Source: Mucilaginibacter ginsenosidivorans (GTDB lineage Bacteria > Bacteroidota > Bacteroidia > Sphingobacteriales > Sphingobacteriaceae). Taken from it: a stretch of DNA of 64,000 nucleotides. Positions 24,820-34,858 of the stretch are shown here, in pieces; the stretch's first letter is position 1; the number at the start of each line of letters is the position of its first letter. Position numbers and translations under genes: made by a program. The stretch lies in assembly GCF_007971025.1 (NCBI RefSeq), contig NZ_CP042436.1:2542001-2606000 (forward strand). The letters run 5' to 3'. The notes beneath the pieces were generated by a model. It was given only the letters and a program-made list of their open reading frames with translations. It searched no databases and was not told the DNA's origin.

Positions 24820-26388
24820 ATGAGAACTAAGATCTGTATAATAAGGTATTTTTTAACGGTATTACTGCTCCTTTTTATCTCTTTTGGGGCAAGCGCAGTT
24901 GCGCGTATTGATGACGATGTCGTAAAGGGACAGGTAACCGGCAGGGTAGTCGACTCGGCAACAAAAGCTCCTGTGTCATATGCTACAATAAGTGTTTTTA
25001 AAAACAACAGCAAGAGCCCGTTCAATGGCGTTATAACCGATGATAATGGTGCTTTTACCATAAATAATATTGGTGCGGGCAGCTACCGTATCACTGTGGA
25101 TTTTATTGGTTACCGCAAAAAAACCATCAACAACATTGTAATAAGCAAAGGCGCACCTACCGTTTCGCTTGGCGCTATCATGCTTGCTTCTGTTCAAAAC
25201 CAGTTAAAAACGGTCGAGATCGTAAGCAAGGCCCCTGTTGTAGAGAATAAGATAGATAAGATGGTGTACAATGTCACCAACGACCTAACTGCCCAGGGCG
25301 CTTCAGCATCCGAAGTGCTGCAAAAAGTTCCGCAGGTCTCTGTGGATATTGACGGTAACGTCGAGCTGCAGGGTAATTCCAATATTAAATTCCTCATCAA
25401 TGGTAAACCTTCCAGCATTTTCGGCGCAAGCGTAGCCGATGCATTGCAATCCATACCGGCAAGCCAGATCAAAACCATAGAGGTGATCACCAGCCCCGGT
25501 GCTAAGTACGATGCCGGAGGAACCGGGGGTATCATCAATATAGTCCTAAAAGATAGCAAGATACAGGGTGTTAACGGGAGTGTCAACCTGACAGCCGGCA
25601 CGCGCCGCGAAAACGGTTCGCTTAATTTGAATGTGCGCAAAGGTAATTTTGGCGTGAACGCGTTCTTTAATGGTGGCGAGATGATCAACAGCACAACTGT
25701 TAACAGCACAGACCGCCTTTCGTACAACGGAGCAAGGGATACCTCAACACACCTGGTACAGAACGGCAACAGCAATTTCACCCGGGGAGGTTTCCAGTCG
25801 GGCCTTAGTTTAAATTGGGATATCACACCCAAAGATCAGTTAACAGTGTCCGGCGGGTATAATCATTTTGGGTTCCATAATAATGGCCTGACCAACCAGG
25901 AGCAAACAGCTTACGACATAACCAATAACAATATAGCATCGGATGTTTTAAGCCTGCGTAACTCGAACAGCCGGTTCAGTGGGAAATATTTTGATTACAG
26001 TGCATCCTATAAAAAGACCTTTAATACCGAAGGGCAGGAACTTGATGTGCTGTACACATCAAGCTATGGCCGTAACAATTCCAGCTTCTTTCAGCAGCAG
26101 GACTATCTGAGTGGCGGGTACCCTTCGTCGGGGTCGACAAGCAATAACCCGGGTAAGGACCATGAAACGGATATTTCAATCGACTATGCGCAACCGTTCA
26201 GCAAGACATTTACACTGGAGACTGGAGCCAAAGCCATATTTGAAAATATTAATAACACAGTTGTTACCGATACGTTATCCGGGATGTTTTCGTACCGAAT
26301 GCCAACCAGACCTACGGGTTTAACTATAACAGGAAGATTTACGCAGGCTATCTTTCTGCTACATTCTCGTTATTTAACGGGTTTATAG
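24820..26388 (+). pseudogene. TonB-dependent receptor-like outer membrane protein, 5' part of a frameshifted gene
   Basis: This frame encodes a signal peptide (about 1-27), a CarboxypepD_reg-like domain (about 42-125, GRVVDSATKAPVSYATISV), a TonB plug domain (about 140-245, ending AKYDAGGTGGIINIVLKD) and the first strands of an outer membrane beta barrel. It then departs from the barrel sequence at about 26293-26298 and stops at 26386-26388. The true reading continues in another frame from 26298 (next entry). Restoring one base makes a continuous 839-residue protein. Such proteins lacking full receptor features are common in Bacteroidota; substrate unknown. The shift may be real decay or a sequencing error. 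Confidence 0.85.
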
Positions 26389-27338
26389 ACGGTAAGGCCG
26401 GACTACGGGACGAGTATACGTCTACTTCGGCCGATTTCCCCGGGACAAATATACCGGGTTACAATACAGTGGCCCCGTCAGCCGTGCTGTCGCACAAGAT
26501 AGACGCGACCCAATCATTTAAATTAAGCTACACTTACAGGATTGAAAGGCCCGAGTATCGTGATTTGAACCCTTTTTACGATATAAGCGATCCGCACAAT
26601 ATCAGCACAGGTAATCCTAACCTAAAACCTGAGATAGGTCATAACTATGAGTTTGGCTACAGTAAAACCTTTAATAAAGGTGCCGATCTCTATATCGGCG
26701 GGTTTTACAGGCATAATACTAACGATCTGCAGTCGTATACAACCTTTTATGATACCTTGTCCGTAGGCGGAAATCAATACAACAACGTATTCCTTGATCA
26801 GCGTTACAATATTGGCACGCAAACCACCGAGGGCCTTTCGTTATTTGGTTCGGTGCAGGTAACCAGCAAGCTTACCTTGCGTTCTAATATCATGCTTGCC
26901 AACAGGATAAATACAAACCCTGGTAACCCCACGGTGCATGGCTTTACGTCGCGTATTAACCTGAATGCCACCTACCAGTTCCCCCACGATTTTACTGCCG
27001 AAATATTTGGCGTGTACCACTCGTCGCAACGTACCATACAGGGCAACCGGCCCGCGTTTGGCTTTTATAACGTGGCAGTACGTAAGCAGTTTATGAAAAA
27101 GAAAATGAGCCTGGGGCTTACCGCTTCCGATCCGTTTAGCCAATACATCAATCAGCGTTCCACTACATCCGGAACAAGTTTTTACCAGTCGAATTTGCGC
27201 CAGTTGCCATTCAGGTCATTTGGCGTCACTTTAAGTTACAGGTTCGGTAAGCTTGATGTTAAAAAGGATAAAAATAGAGATAATAACAGGGATGACAGTA
27301 ATAGTATGCCAGACAACTCTGATAGTGGAGGGAAATAG
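26298..27338 (+). pseudogene. TonB-dependent receptor-like protein, 3' part after the frameshift
   Basis: From 26298 the barrel sequence resumes (NANQTYGFNYNRKIYAGYL...) and runs without a stop to 27338. It shows typical C-terminal signatures of the TonB receptor family: SYTYRIERPEYRDLNPFYD, GNPNLKPEIGHNYEFGY, and a final barrel strand (FRSFGVTLSYRFGK) followed by an unusual Asp/Asn/Lys-rich tail. A start inside this frame (GTG at 26469) is not a true gene start because the homologous sequence extends upstream to 26298. Without the missing base this half would not be translated in frame. Confidence 0.85.
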
Positions 27339-27426
27339 GATATTTTTAAATTAAGGCATCAAATTATTGTTAACTTAGCGTTACTTATTTACATAAACTT
27401 AATGTTATCTAATTGTGTGGTTAATG

Positions 27427-27434
27427 TATTTTTG
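27427..27434 (+). promoter_or_regulatory. -7 promoter element, possibly leaderless gene
   Basis: TATTTTTG matches the Bacteroidota -7 box exactly and ends five bases before the ATG at 27440. Nineteen bases upstream lies TTA instead of TTG. If used, the transcript starts at or near the start codon. Confidence 0.4.
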
Positions 27435-27439
27435 AGGCT

Positions 27440-27682
27440 ATGCCCAAAAGCAATTTACCTACGTACGCCATTGTTGAATTATTGATCAGGCTGGCCAAGT
27501 TCGATTCGGCGATCGGCAATTACAAAGATCACGCTGTGTACGATGACGAAGTAATTGTAAAAACTTCGGGAGGGAATATAAGGATACCCGCGGCACTTGT
27601 GATGCAACAGTTTGAGGCGCCTGAGCAGATTGTCGACGAACAATTGGAAAAAGTGGCACAGTGGTTTAACGCAACCAACTGA
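27440..27682 (+). CDS. hypothetical small protein
   Basis: The protein has 80 residues, soluble and mildly acidic, with no signal peptide. It begins with a helix (YAIVELLIRLAKFD), has a central strand-turn part (DDEVIVKTSGGNIRIPAALVM) and ends with a helix (VDEQLEKVAQWFN). I do not recognise a family. A -7 promoter box lies just before the start, and the gene is isolated between larger genes. The 213 bases after it are AT-rich and show nothing I can name. Confidence 0.5.
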   Translation: MPKSNLPTYAIVELLIRLAKFDSAIGNYKDHAVYDDEVIVKTSGGNIRIPAALVMQQFEAPEQIVDEQLEKVAQWFNATN

Positions 27683-27895
27683 TCTGTCAATAATTAATAC
27701 CCCGCCATATTTATTTAATCGCTGATTATCAGCACGGTATATTTATAACTGTATTTATGATTTTGAAAATTAAAAATTTAGTTATAAATTTAGTAAGCCA
27801 ATTCTAATACACTTTTTTGCTTAAGCAGTAAAAAAGGGATATGTCCTCTTTTTAATGCTTTGCGTCATTTTTTTACATATCAACCTTGTAGTACC

Positions 27896-30655
27896 ATGAG
27901 AAAGATAGGTTTCTTTGCTATTTTGTTTGTAATTGTTTGCAACAGCGTTTCGTTTAGCCAGGGCAACCCGGCCTTGCAGAACATTGTAACTAAGTTAAAA
28001 GCTTATTCTGCCAGTCATATTGCCGAAAAAGCGTACCTGCAGTTCGACAAACCTTACTACACAGCGGGGGACACGATGTACTTTAAGGCCTACATGACCA
28101 TTGGCGAGCGGCACGAACTTTCCAAAACAGGCAGTATTTTACATGTCGACCTGATCGATCCGTCAAACATTATCGTTAACAACATTATACTTCACGTTAA
28201 CAACAGTATGGCCTGGGGCGATCTTTCACTTCCGGATACACTAAAGGCAGGCGCATACCGCATACGGGCATACACGCGTTACATGCAAAATGAACCAAGG
28301 TATTTTTTCGATAAAACCATTGCTATCTCTTCTTCTCATGGCATTAATTCGGGCGAAGTTGATACCCGCCAGGCAGTTAACCCTGATATGCAGTTTTTTC
28401 CGGAGGGGGGTGAACTGGTCACATCCGTAATTTCCAAAGTGGCTTTTAAAGCTATCGGCACGAATGGGATGGGCATGAAAGCAAAGGGAACCATAGTTGA
28501 TAATGCCAACTTACAGGTAGCTACATTTTCGTCTAATGACCTCGGTATGGGTTTTTTCTACATCCAGCCCGAAGCGGGGAAAACATACAAAGCAAAAATA
28601 GCCTTTGCGAACGGAACCCAGAGCACCATTGCTTTGCCCGTGGTTGCTGATAAAGGTATTGTTTTACATGTAACGGATACCACAGATAAAGTTGGGATAG
28701 AAATTGTTTGCAATAAAGCCTATCTGCAGGAGAATATGAACAAAGACATAAACCTGCTCATCTATTCAAACGGCTTGCTTAGCCAGGTAACCACCAAGCT
28801 TGATAATAAGGAAATGGGTATGGACCTGCCTAAAGCTAAGTTTCCATCGGGAGTATTGCGGATAACACTGTTCTCGCAGGATGGCGAACCTTTGAGTGAA
28901 CGGCTGGTATTTTTGAAAAATCAAGACATGCTGAATCTTTCTGTCAGCAGCGATAAGCCATTATATAAAACCAGGGAGAAGGTTACGGTAAACCTGTTTT
29001 CAAAAAGTAAAGGTGTTGCCGCCGGTGGGTTTTTATCAGCGGCGGTGGTTGACGAAAGTAAGGTGCCTTATCGCGATGATGACGAAACCACTATTCTATC
29101 CTATCTATTGTTGAGTTCTGAATTGAAAGGTTATATCGAAAAGCCAAATTACTACTTCGTCGAAAATACCGCGCGAAGAGACAAGGACCTTGATGCATTA
29201 ATGCTTACACAGGGATACCGGCGTTTTGACTGGAAACAGCTGGCAACCGACACAACGCATTATACCTATGCTCCGGAAAAGTCTCTCTCAATTTCAGGTA
29301 TCGAGAAAAATTCGGCCGGGGCACCAATGGCAAATAAAGATGTGATGCTGCTTACAACAAAAACAGGCAACATGCTGGGCGAAAAAACCGATAAATCCGG
29401 AGCTTTCAGATTCGACAACATCGATTTTGAGGAAGGTACCCAGTTCGCATTACAGGCGACCGGATCATCAAAAGACAAAAATTCAAGCGTCATTGCTCTC
29501 GTAAAAAGTTCTCCTGAACCGCCTGTAGAAGCGGACCCTTTAACCGACCAGTATACGGCGCAATTGATGAAAACTTTTATTCACGGTCAGAAAATAGGGG
29601 AGCCGGGCAAATTACCGGGAAATGTTAGCGCCGACCAGGAACTGGGCAGCGCCGATCTTAACGGTTCTACAACGCTTACTGCTGCTTTGGCGGGCCATTT
29701 AAATGGCGTAACTTTCAATTCCGGCATACCCTATCTTAAAGGGAATAAATACCCGATGCTGATTGTGGTTGATGGCAAGATTAGGGGCAGCCTGGTGAAG
29801 CTGGATAATCTTAGTACTCAAAACATCTCCAAAGTACAATTACTAAAAGGTAAAAATGCCGACGCCTATGGTATCAATGGCAGCTCAGGCGTGCTGGTTA
29901 TCAACACAGTTGGAGGTTCATCCGGCGCAGACCTGAATGCACAGAACGATTATAAATACGAGGCTCAAAATGCCGTAAAAGTAAAAAATAACGATGTTCA
30001 CCGCGCCGACGACGATCATTATCGCTCGTCGAACCTTGCAGGTCCGGGTCATGCCGACCAGGTTTTACATGCCGATGCCTTTGAAAATGCAACTAGTTTG
30101 ATTACAGCTTTAAACGGACGGCTTCGTGGCGTCGATTTTGAGAATGGTGTAGCCACGCTTCGTGGCAATGCAGTGGTAAGCGGCGGGGGTGGAGGCGTCC
30201 AGCCCATGTATATAGTTGTAGATGGTGTGCCAGGGGGAAGCTTAGAGAATATCAATCCTCATAACGTTGAAACTGTGGAAGTTTTAAAGGGGGCCAACGC
30301 CTCTATTTATGGTGTCGCCGGCGGGCCGGGTGTAATAGTGATCACTACCCGTCAGCAAAGCGACGATATTACTGCAGTATCATCTTCCATAGGCAGTTTG
30401 CGATTCAGGGCTCATGGTTTTTACAAAGCAAGGGAGTTTTACTCACCTAAATACGACGTTTCGTCAGCCGCTGCCAATGTCCCCGATCAGCGTAGTACGC
30501 TTTATTGGAACCCCAATATTGTGACAGACAGCAACGGTAGCGCCACTTTCCAGTTTTATAATCCGGATGGGCGCGGTAGCAAACGCGTAATAGTAGAAGG
30601 GGTAGATGCCAACGGTAATGTGGGGTGGCAGGTGTACCGTTATAATGTGGAATAA
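27896..30655 (+). CDS. large secreted MG2-like protein with two tandem TonB-plug domains and no barrel
   Basis: The protein has 919 residues with a signal peptide (about 1-21). The N-terminal part resembles a macroglobulin MG2-type domain (AYLQFDKPYYTAGDTMYFKAY). Middle parts are beta-rich, with a carboxypeptidase-regulatory-like segment near 465-530. Two TonB plug-like domains follow: one at about 584-675 (YPMLIVVDGKIRG...VQLLKGKNADAYG) and one at about 725-820 (PMYIVVDGVPGG...VEVLKGANASIYG), then an Ig-like C-terminus (STLYWNPNIVTDSNGSATFQFYN). No outer membrane barrel follows, so it is not a receptor. One plug is usual in this protein type; the duplication is odd. The start at 27896 is set by the signal peptide. 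Confidence 0.85.
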   Translation: MRKIGFFAILFVIVCNSVSFSQGNPALQNIVTKLKAYSASHIAEKAYLQFDKPYYTAGDTMYFKAYMTIGERHELSKTGSILHVDLIDPSNIIVNNIILHVNNSMAWGDLSLPDTLKAGAYRIRAYTRYMQNEPRYFFDKTIAISSSHGINSGEVDTRQAVNPDMQFFPEGGELVTSVISKVAFKAIGTNGMGMKAKGTIVDNANLQVATFSSNDLGMGFFYIQPEAGKTYKAKIAFANGTQSTIALPVVADKGIVLHVTDTTDKVGIEIVCNKAYLQENMNKDINLLIYSNGLLSQVTTKLDNKEMGMDLPKAKFPSGVLRITLFSQDGEPLSERLVFLKNQDMLNLSVSSDKPLYKTREKVTVNLFSKSKGVAAGGFLSAAVVDESKVPYRDDDETTILSYLLLSSELKGYIEKPNYYFVENTARRDKDLDALMLTQGYRRFDWKQLATDTTHYTYAPEKSLSISGIEKNSAGAPMANKDVMLLTTKTGNMLGEKTDKSGAFRFDNIDFEEGTQFALQATGSSKDKNSSVIALVKSSPEPPVEADPLTDQYTAQLMKTFIHGQKIGEPGKLPGNVSADQELGSADLNGSTTLTAALAGHLNGVTFNSGIPYLKGNKYPMLIVVDGKIRGSLVKLDNLSTQNISKVQLLKGKNADAYGINGSSGVLVINTVGGSSGADLNAQNDYKYEAQNAVKVKNNDVHRADDDHYRSSNLAGPGHADQVLHADAFENATSLITALNGRLRGVDFENGVATLRGNAVVSGGGGGVQPMYIVVDGVPGGSLENINPHNVETVEVLKGANASIYGVAGGPGVIVITTRQQSDDITAVSSSIGSLRFRAHGFYKAREFYSPKYDVSSAAANVPDQRSTLYWNPNIVTDSNGSATFQFYNPDGRGSKRVIVEGVDANGNVGWQVYRYNVE

Positions 30656-30688
30656 AGGACAATTAGTTGAATTGAATTTTTTTTGGAC

Positions 30689-30715
30689 AGCCGGTTCAAT
30701 TTGACCGGCTTTTTT
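30689..30715 (+). terminator. intrinsic terminator after the double-plug gene
   Basis: AGCCGGT pairs with ACCGGCT around an 8-base loop and is followed by a run of T (six including the last stem base). It lies about 33 bases after the stop at 30655. Confidence 0.8.
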
Positions 30716-30771
30716 AGTAACCAGATTATAGGAGACTAACGAACAAAGAGTTCAAGCCATTTTAACCAGCC

Positions 30772-31536
30772 TCAGAATCTCCTGCCAATAATGATCTTTA
30801 CTATAGCCTTATCAGTGCTGCTGGTAAGCCCGTATCCAAAGCCCCCGTTGAATTCCCAGTTGGGGCTGGTGGTTAGGTCAATCGCTGCAAAAAGCTGGTG
30901 CTGTTGCTGCTGTATAGCGTCGTAATGGAAAAACGGACCGGTACTGCCATAATATTCAAAGCCCAGCGCCACAACTTTTGATACATCATAGCTACCCTTT
31001 AGGTTAGGGGAAAATATCATGCCTGCATGTGCATCGGGTCCTGCGAAACTTTGTTCCAGCGTAGGGTTAAAAGCCATGTAAAACTTCCCCCATTTTTTAT
31101 CCACTATTGGGCGTATCTCCAATGACGAGGTATTGGCCGAATACTCTTTCTTCTGAAAACCAAATTCAAATGAGATGCTTACACCAACCGGCCACTTCCA
31201 TTCTTCAGGTGCGGCTACCCTGGGGCGAATGTGCGAACCTACATAATTGGTCCGGCCATCGCTGCCTATAGCGTTGAATATGTAAAAGCCCGTTTCGAAC
31301 CAGGGCGTCCAGCCATGGGTTATTTCGATGGTTTCATGTAAAATATGATTGGTCGGAAACTCGCCGTCTGTTATCGTCTTGGTGCCGTTGAAAGTATAAT
31401 TGCTGTGCAGTTCCAGCATCGTGTGCCCTTTTTCCACGGTTTCTGAACCATAAACCTGTATTTCGTAATTGTCTTGTGCCTTAAGTTTGCCGAAAACGGC
31501 CAGCAGCAAAGTTATCAGGAGTAGTTTTTTCAGCAT
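30772..31536 (-). CDS. outer membrane beta-barrel protein of unknown function
   Basis: The protein has 254 residues with a signal peptide (about 1-20, ending KAQ). The mature chain alternates aromatic and polar residues in many short strands and ends in Phe (IIIGRRF), the usual outer membrane barrel C-terminus. Several strands carry Trp/Tyr girdles (WTPWFETGFYIFNA, GFEYYGSTGPFFHYD). I would expect roughly ten to twelve strands (inference). Function is unknown; a conserved-looking HGWTPWFETG pattern suggests a family of unassigned barrels. An exact -7 box on the minus strand (31563-31556, TAGTTTTG) lies about 20 bases before the start. Confidence 0.7.
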   Translation of the reverse strand: MLKKLLLITLLLAVFGKLKAQDNYEIQVYGSETVEKGHTMLELHSNYTFNGTKTITDGEFPTNHILHETIEITHGWTPWFETGFYIFNAIGSDGRTNYVGSHIRPRVAAPEEWKWPVGVSISFEFGFQKKEYSANTSSLEIRPIVDKKWGKFYMAFNPTLEQSFAGPDAHAGMIFSPNLKGSYDVSKVVALGFEYYGSTGPFFHYDAIQQQQHQLFAAIDLTTSPNWEFNGGFGYGLTSSTDKAIVKIIIGRRF

Positions 31537-31710
31537 AGATACGTAGTTATCAAGCCAAAACTAAAATAAAAGGCTCAAAAGTTTTGTAATAAAGCTATGA
31601 CTTAATTCTGTTCAAAATCTGAAACCCTGCCGGTAAATAACTATTTTTAAGAATCCAGATTTAATTCAAATTCTTCGGATAGCTTTAAGATCGAATAATT
31701 TATATAACAA

Positions 31711-32379
31711 ATGGCAGGCATCGAACCATCAGTAAAGAACATTGAAAATCCACAGAAAGTTAAAAAATATTCGTCATCGTTACGGTTCTGGCACTGGGCC
31801 AATGCAACGGTTATCACCGGTTCGCTGCTTACCGTGCTGGTGAACTCAACTGTGCTAAGCGGCTGGCCGACATTGATGTTTATCCAGGACCAGTTGAAAA
31901 AGTCGGGCACAACGCTTACCGAGCAGCAGGGTAGATCCATAGTCGGCGGTTTGCGCGATAGGGTATGGGATTACCATATTTATTTTGGCTACTGCCTTGC
32001 CGCTTTGTTACTGTTCCGGTTTATTGCTGAGTTTTTCCAGCTTACCGATCAGAAGCTTATTTCGAACATCAAAACGGCATACCGTAAATTTAAAGGCGGT
32101 AAAGATAAATTAATAGCCCGGCACGAACTGATCGTGAAGTCGTTGTATGCTGCGTTTTACCTGGTACTCATTATCATGGCCGTTACAGGCCTTACACTTG
32201 CGTTCGGCGATGATGTGCCGGCTATAAAAAAGCTGCACTTTATTAAAGAGATACACGGATTCTGTATGTACCTCGTACTCGCATTTATTGTGGTGCACAT
32301 TGCCGGTGTGTATCTTGCCGAAAGGAAAGACAGCAAAGGCATTGTATCGGATATGATCAATGGCGGAGGGGATAAATAG
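31711..32379 (+). CDS. cytochrome b561/b-type membrane protein
   Basis: The protein has 222 residues with four membrane helices. Histidines that could ligate heme are in the expected helices: RFWHWANA near residue 27, WDYHIYFGY near 90 and HGFCMYLVLAFIVVHIAGVYLAE near 185-200. This pattern is typical of the cytochrome b subunits that pass electrons between quinones and periplasmic partners (as in Ni,Fe-hydrogenase or formate dehydrogenase cytochrome b). No hydrogenase or dehydrogenase gene is nearby, so the redox partner is unknown. It is convergent with the glycosyltransferase gene, with only three bases between the stops. Confidence 0.8.
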   Translation: MAGIEPSVKNIENPQKVKKYSSSLRFWHWANATVITGSLLTVLVNSTVLSGWPTLMFIQDQLKKSGTTLTEQQGRSIVGGLRDRVWDYHIYFGYCLAALLLFRFIAEFFQLTDQKLISNIKTAYRKFKGGKDKLIARHELIVKSLYAAFYLVLIIMAVTGLTLAFGDDVPAIKKLHFIKEIHGFCMYLVLAFIVVHIAGVYLAERKDSKGIVSDMINGGGDK

Positions 32380-32382
32380 CCA

Positions 32383-34029
32383 TCATTTGCTGATAAGGTA
32401 AACACTGTCTATCGTGTTTTTCCTTGTGTTTTTATTAATGAAATCCGGGTAAATGCTTTCAGTTCGGTAGTTCGGGAAAGCCTTGATGGTTTTGTAACTT
32501 ACATGCCATACTTTTAATGAATCAACAGTTTTTTGATTGGCAAAATATAGTGTTGGTCCCACCGGATTTATTGTTTTAAAGCTTTCAGGCGGAAGATAAT
32601 TTACCTGCCTTTGCGTATAAAACTGGAACACGTTGTTCTCGGCGCTCAGGTTGTACAAATGATACTTATCAAGGCTCATTTGATTAACGTAGTCCGCAGC
32701 TTTTATCTGCCCGCGGTAGCTTATCACCAGCTTATAAAAAACCGCGTTCAGGTAAAAGTTCGCAAACAGTGAGGCCGCGCATGCCAGTAAAAATAACCTC
32801 GCGGGCTGCGCACTTGTTTTGACGATCATGAATGCAACGATCCCAAAAAGTAGGCAATCTGTTACAAGGTAGGCCACATGTCCCGGCTCCGAAAAGTAAT
32901 GAATGGCCAATACGGCAAGAGGCAGCAGCACGATATAAACACCCAGGCCAAAACTTCGATAATAGCTTCCGAATGTGCTTAATTGTTTATAACAGTAAGG
33001 CGCTGTCATAACTGCAAACAGCGGAAAAACAGTGTTGGTATAAAATGGCAACTGGAACCTCGAAAGTGAGAAAAGCAGCAGCAGTAACATACCCCCACCG
33101 AAGCTGTAATATTCGGCAAGCGGTTTCCGCTGAACTATTTGTTTGATGCTTTGATATATAGAATAATAAAACACCAGGCACCAGGGTGCAAACGCCCATA
33201 GCAGCGTATGTAGGTAAAAGAACACATCGCCCGACTGGCGGGTAATGGGACCGTTATTTACAAAGCGCCCGAATTGGCTATCCCAAAAGAACCATTTGAT
33301 GCCGGATACATGATGCCGGCCGAAAACTGTTTTCTCAGGATGTAGGTCGAATTGAACATACAATGCGTATAGCTCGGGCAGGACAAAAACAGCCGAAAAA
33401 GTTACCAAACCAATCCATTTAAGGCTGAAAAGTTCCCGTAATCGGCCTTGAAAAAGCAACTGCAGACACAAAGCGCCGTAAATTGCCACGATAACAAATA
33501 TCCCCTTGGTCATGATGGCGCAGGCGGTAAGCAGTGCGGCCAATAACATATCGGTTATAGTAAAACGTTCGTCGAGCTTGCTGATATGATAGATGCTGCC
33601 AATAACCAATGCCAAAAGATAAGGCTCGGCCCTAACATCTGTATTCGACATTACAAGGTGCTGGGCGGTGGCGGTAATAAGTACGGCTACCCAGGCTGTT
33701 TCCGCCCCATAATATTTTTTGCTGAAAAGCCAGGTATAGCGTAACCCCAACAGGAAGAAAAGCAATGCCGGTAGCCGGTAGGCCCAAACTGATATACCGA
33801 ACACCTTAAAACTCGCCAGCACCATCCAAAACGGAAAATGGGGTTTATCCAGCCAGTCCTGGTTATAAGTAAACAGTTCAAAAAATTGATGCCTGTAAAT
33901 AAGATTTTTGGAGATGGATGCGTACAGGCCCGGGTCGTCAGTAAAGAAATCCAGGTTGATGCCCGCAAAGTTGACCACAAGCGCCAAAGCAAATAGCAGG
34001 AGGTACAGTTGCCTGTGGTTATCTTTCAT
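32383..34029 (-). CDS. GT39-like membrane glycosyltransferase (ArnT type)
   Basis: The protein has 548 residues with about ten to twelve membrane helices. The N-terminal acidic loop (FTDDPGLYASISKN, about 27-40) and the WLDKPHFPFW motif (about 59-68) match the ArnT/PMT fold, in which the first-loop Asp is catalytic and a lipid-linked sugar (undecaprenyl- or dolichyl-type) is transferred at the periplasmic face. A C-terminal soluble domain of about 130 residues follows. The acceptor is unknown; lipid A or a surface glycan or protein is possible. ATG at 34029 is preferred to the TTG four codons upstream. Confidence 0.82.
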   Translation of the reverse strand: MKDNHRQLYLLLFALALVVNFAGINLDFFTDDPGLYASISKNLIYRHQFFELFTYNQDWLDKPHFPFWMVLASFKVFGISVWAYRLPALLFFLLGLRYTWLFSKKYYGAETAWVAVLITATAQHLVMSNTDVRAEPYLLALVIGSIYHISKLDERFTITDMLLAALLTACAIMTKGIFVIVAIYGALCLQLLFQGRLRELFSLKWIGLVTFSAVFVLPELYALYVQFDLHPEKTVFGRHHVSGIKWFFWDSQFGRFVNNGPITRQSGDVFFYLHTLLWAFAPWCLVFYYSIYQSIKQIVQRKPLAEYYSFGGGMLLLLLFSLSRFQLPFYTNTVFPLFAVMTAPYCYKQLSTFGSYYRSFGLGVYIVLLPLAVLAIHYFSEPGHVAYLVTDCLLFGIVAFMIVKTSAQPARLFLLACAASLFANFYLNAVFYKLVISYRGQIKAADYVNQMSLDKYHLYNLSAENNVFQFYTQRQVNYLPPESFKTINPVGPTLYFANQKTVDSLKVWHVSYKTIKAFPNYRTESIYPDFINKNTRKNTIDSVYLISK

Positions 34030-34161
34030 CGCCCAAAACAAAGCAAGTTTAGCGGTAAATGCAAACGGTCGCCTAAATTACAGGCGATCTAAACAATTCG
34101 GGCCATCCCGGTACTTTTTTTAGTATCGAAATGGCCCGAATGTTATGCGATATGGTTTAGC

Positions 34162-34578
34162 TTAATTTAGTTGTGCCCCGGTGATCTTTAACGAACGTCC
34201 CCTGATGTTGTCAAAAACACTCTTGATCAGGGGCTTGGTAATATACGATGTTACAAAGGGATAACTTTTGGAACGGTTTATATCCATTTGGAATATCGAT
34301 GAGGACACGATGTAAATCTTGATCTCTTTTTTCAATGTTTTGTATATCTCCTGGAAACGGTTCAGGAAATCCCAGCCGCTGTTGTCAGGCATATACAGGT
34401 CGAGGAAAATGTAATCGGGTAGCGCCGTTATTTTGGTCTTGTTCTCCTCCAGGTAATCGAGCACAAGCTTTCCGTCAAAAGTGTAGGTGGTCTCTTTCGA
34501 CAGCTCATTTTTCGTAAGCATGTATTGAACGATCTTGTGATGGATCGGGTCGTCGTCAATTATGATAAGTTTTGACAT
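34162..34578 (-). CDS. stand-alone response regulator receiver protein
   Basis: The protein has 138 residues and consists of one receiver domain: acidic cluster IIDDDP (residues 6-11), phospho-acceptor Asp60 (FLDLYMP) and the conserved Thr-Lys-Pro near residue 114 (YITKPL). It has no output domain, so it must act through protein contacts or as a phosphate sink. No kinase gene adjoins it; the orphan PAS kinases at 22282 and 56407 are candidates for partners (inference). The 516-base region upstream (34579..35094) contains a candidate small RNA or leader; see that entry. Confidence 0.88.
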   Translation of the reverse strand: MSKLIIIDDDPIHHKIVQYMLTKNELSKETTYTFDGKLVLDYLEENKTKITALPDYIFLDLYMPDNSGWDFLNRFQEIYKTLKKEIKIYIVSSSIFQMDINRSKSYPFVTSYITKPLIKSVFDNIRGRSLKITGAQLN

Positions 34579-34858
34579 AACAGTGGTTTGGTTGGTTGGG
34601 TTATTTCTAAAAAAAATACTTTTTAAATCAGTTGCAAAACATATTCCAAAGTAGAGAGATGTGAATAACTAACGGGCAAAACGCACCCCAATTTTTCAAC
34701 ACACCTGATTAATGCTTATTATAAACTATTGAAGTTTAATAACACCCCCCGCAACCAACCCGTCATAAACATTAAGATCACATTCCTTGTGTAAAGAATT
34801 ACCCAAGCATCATGCCATTAAACAGGGGCAACTGAGTTTGTAACAAACTTGTTATCAA

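Noticed and set aside
25194..25832. 212-codon minus-strand frame opposite the TonB receptor-like gene
   Set aside because: Opposite a plug domain with clear family motifs; composition is of an antisense shadow.
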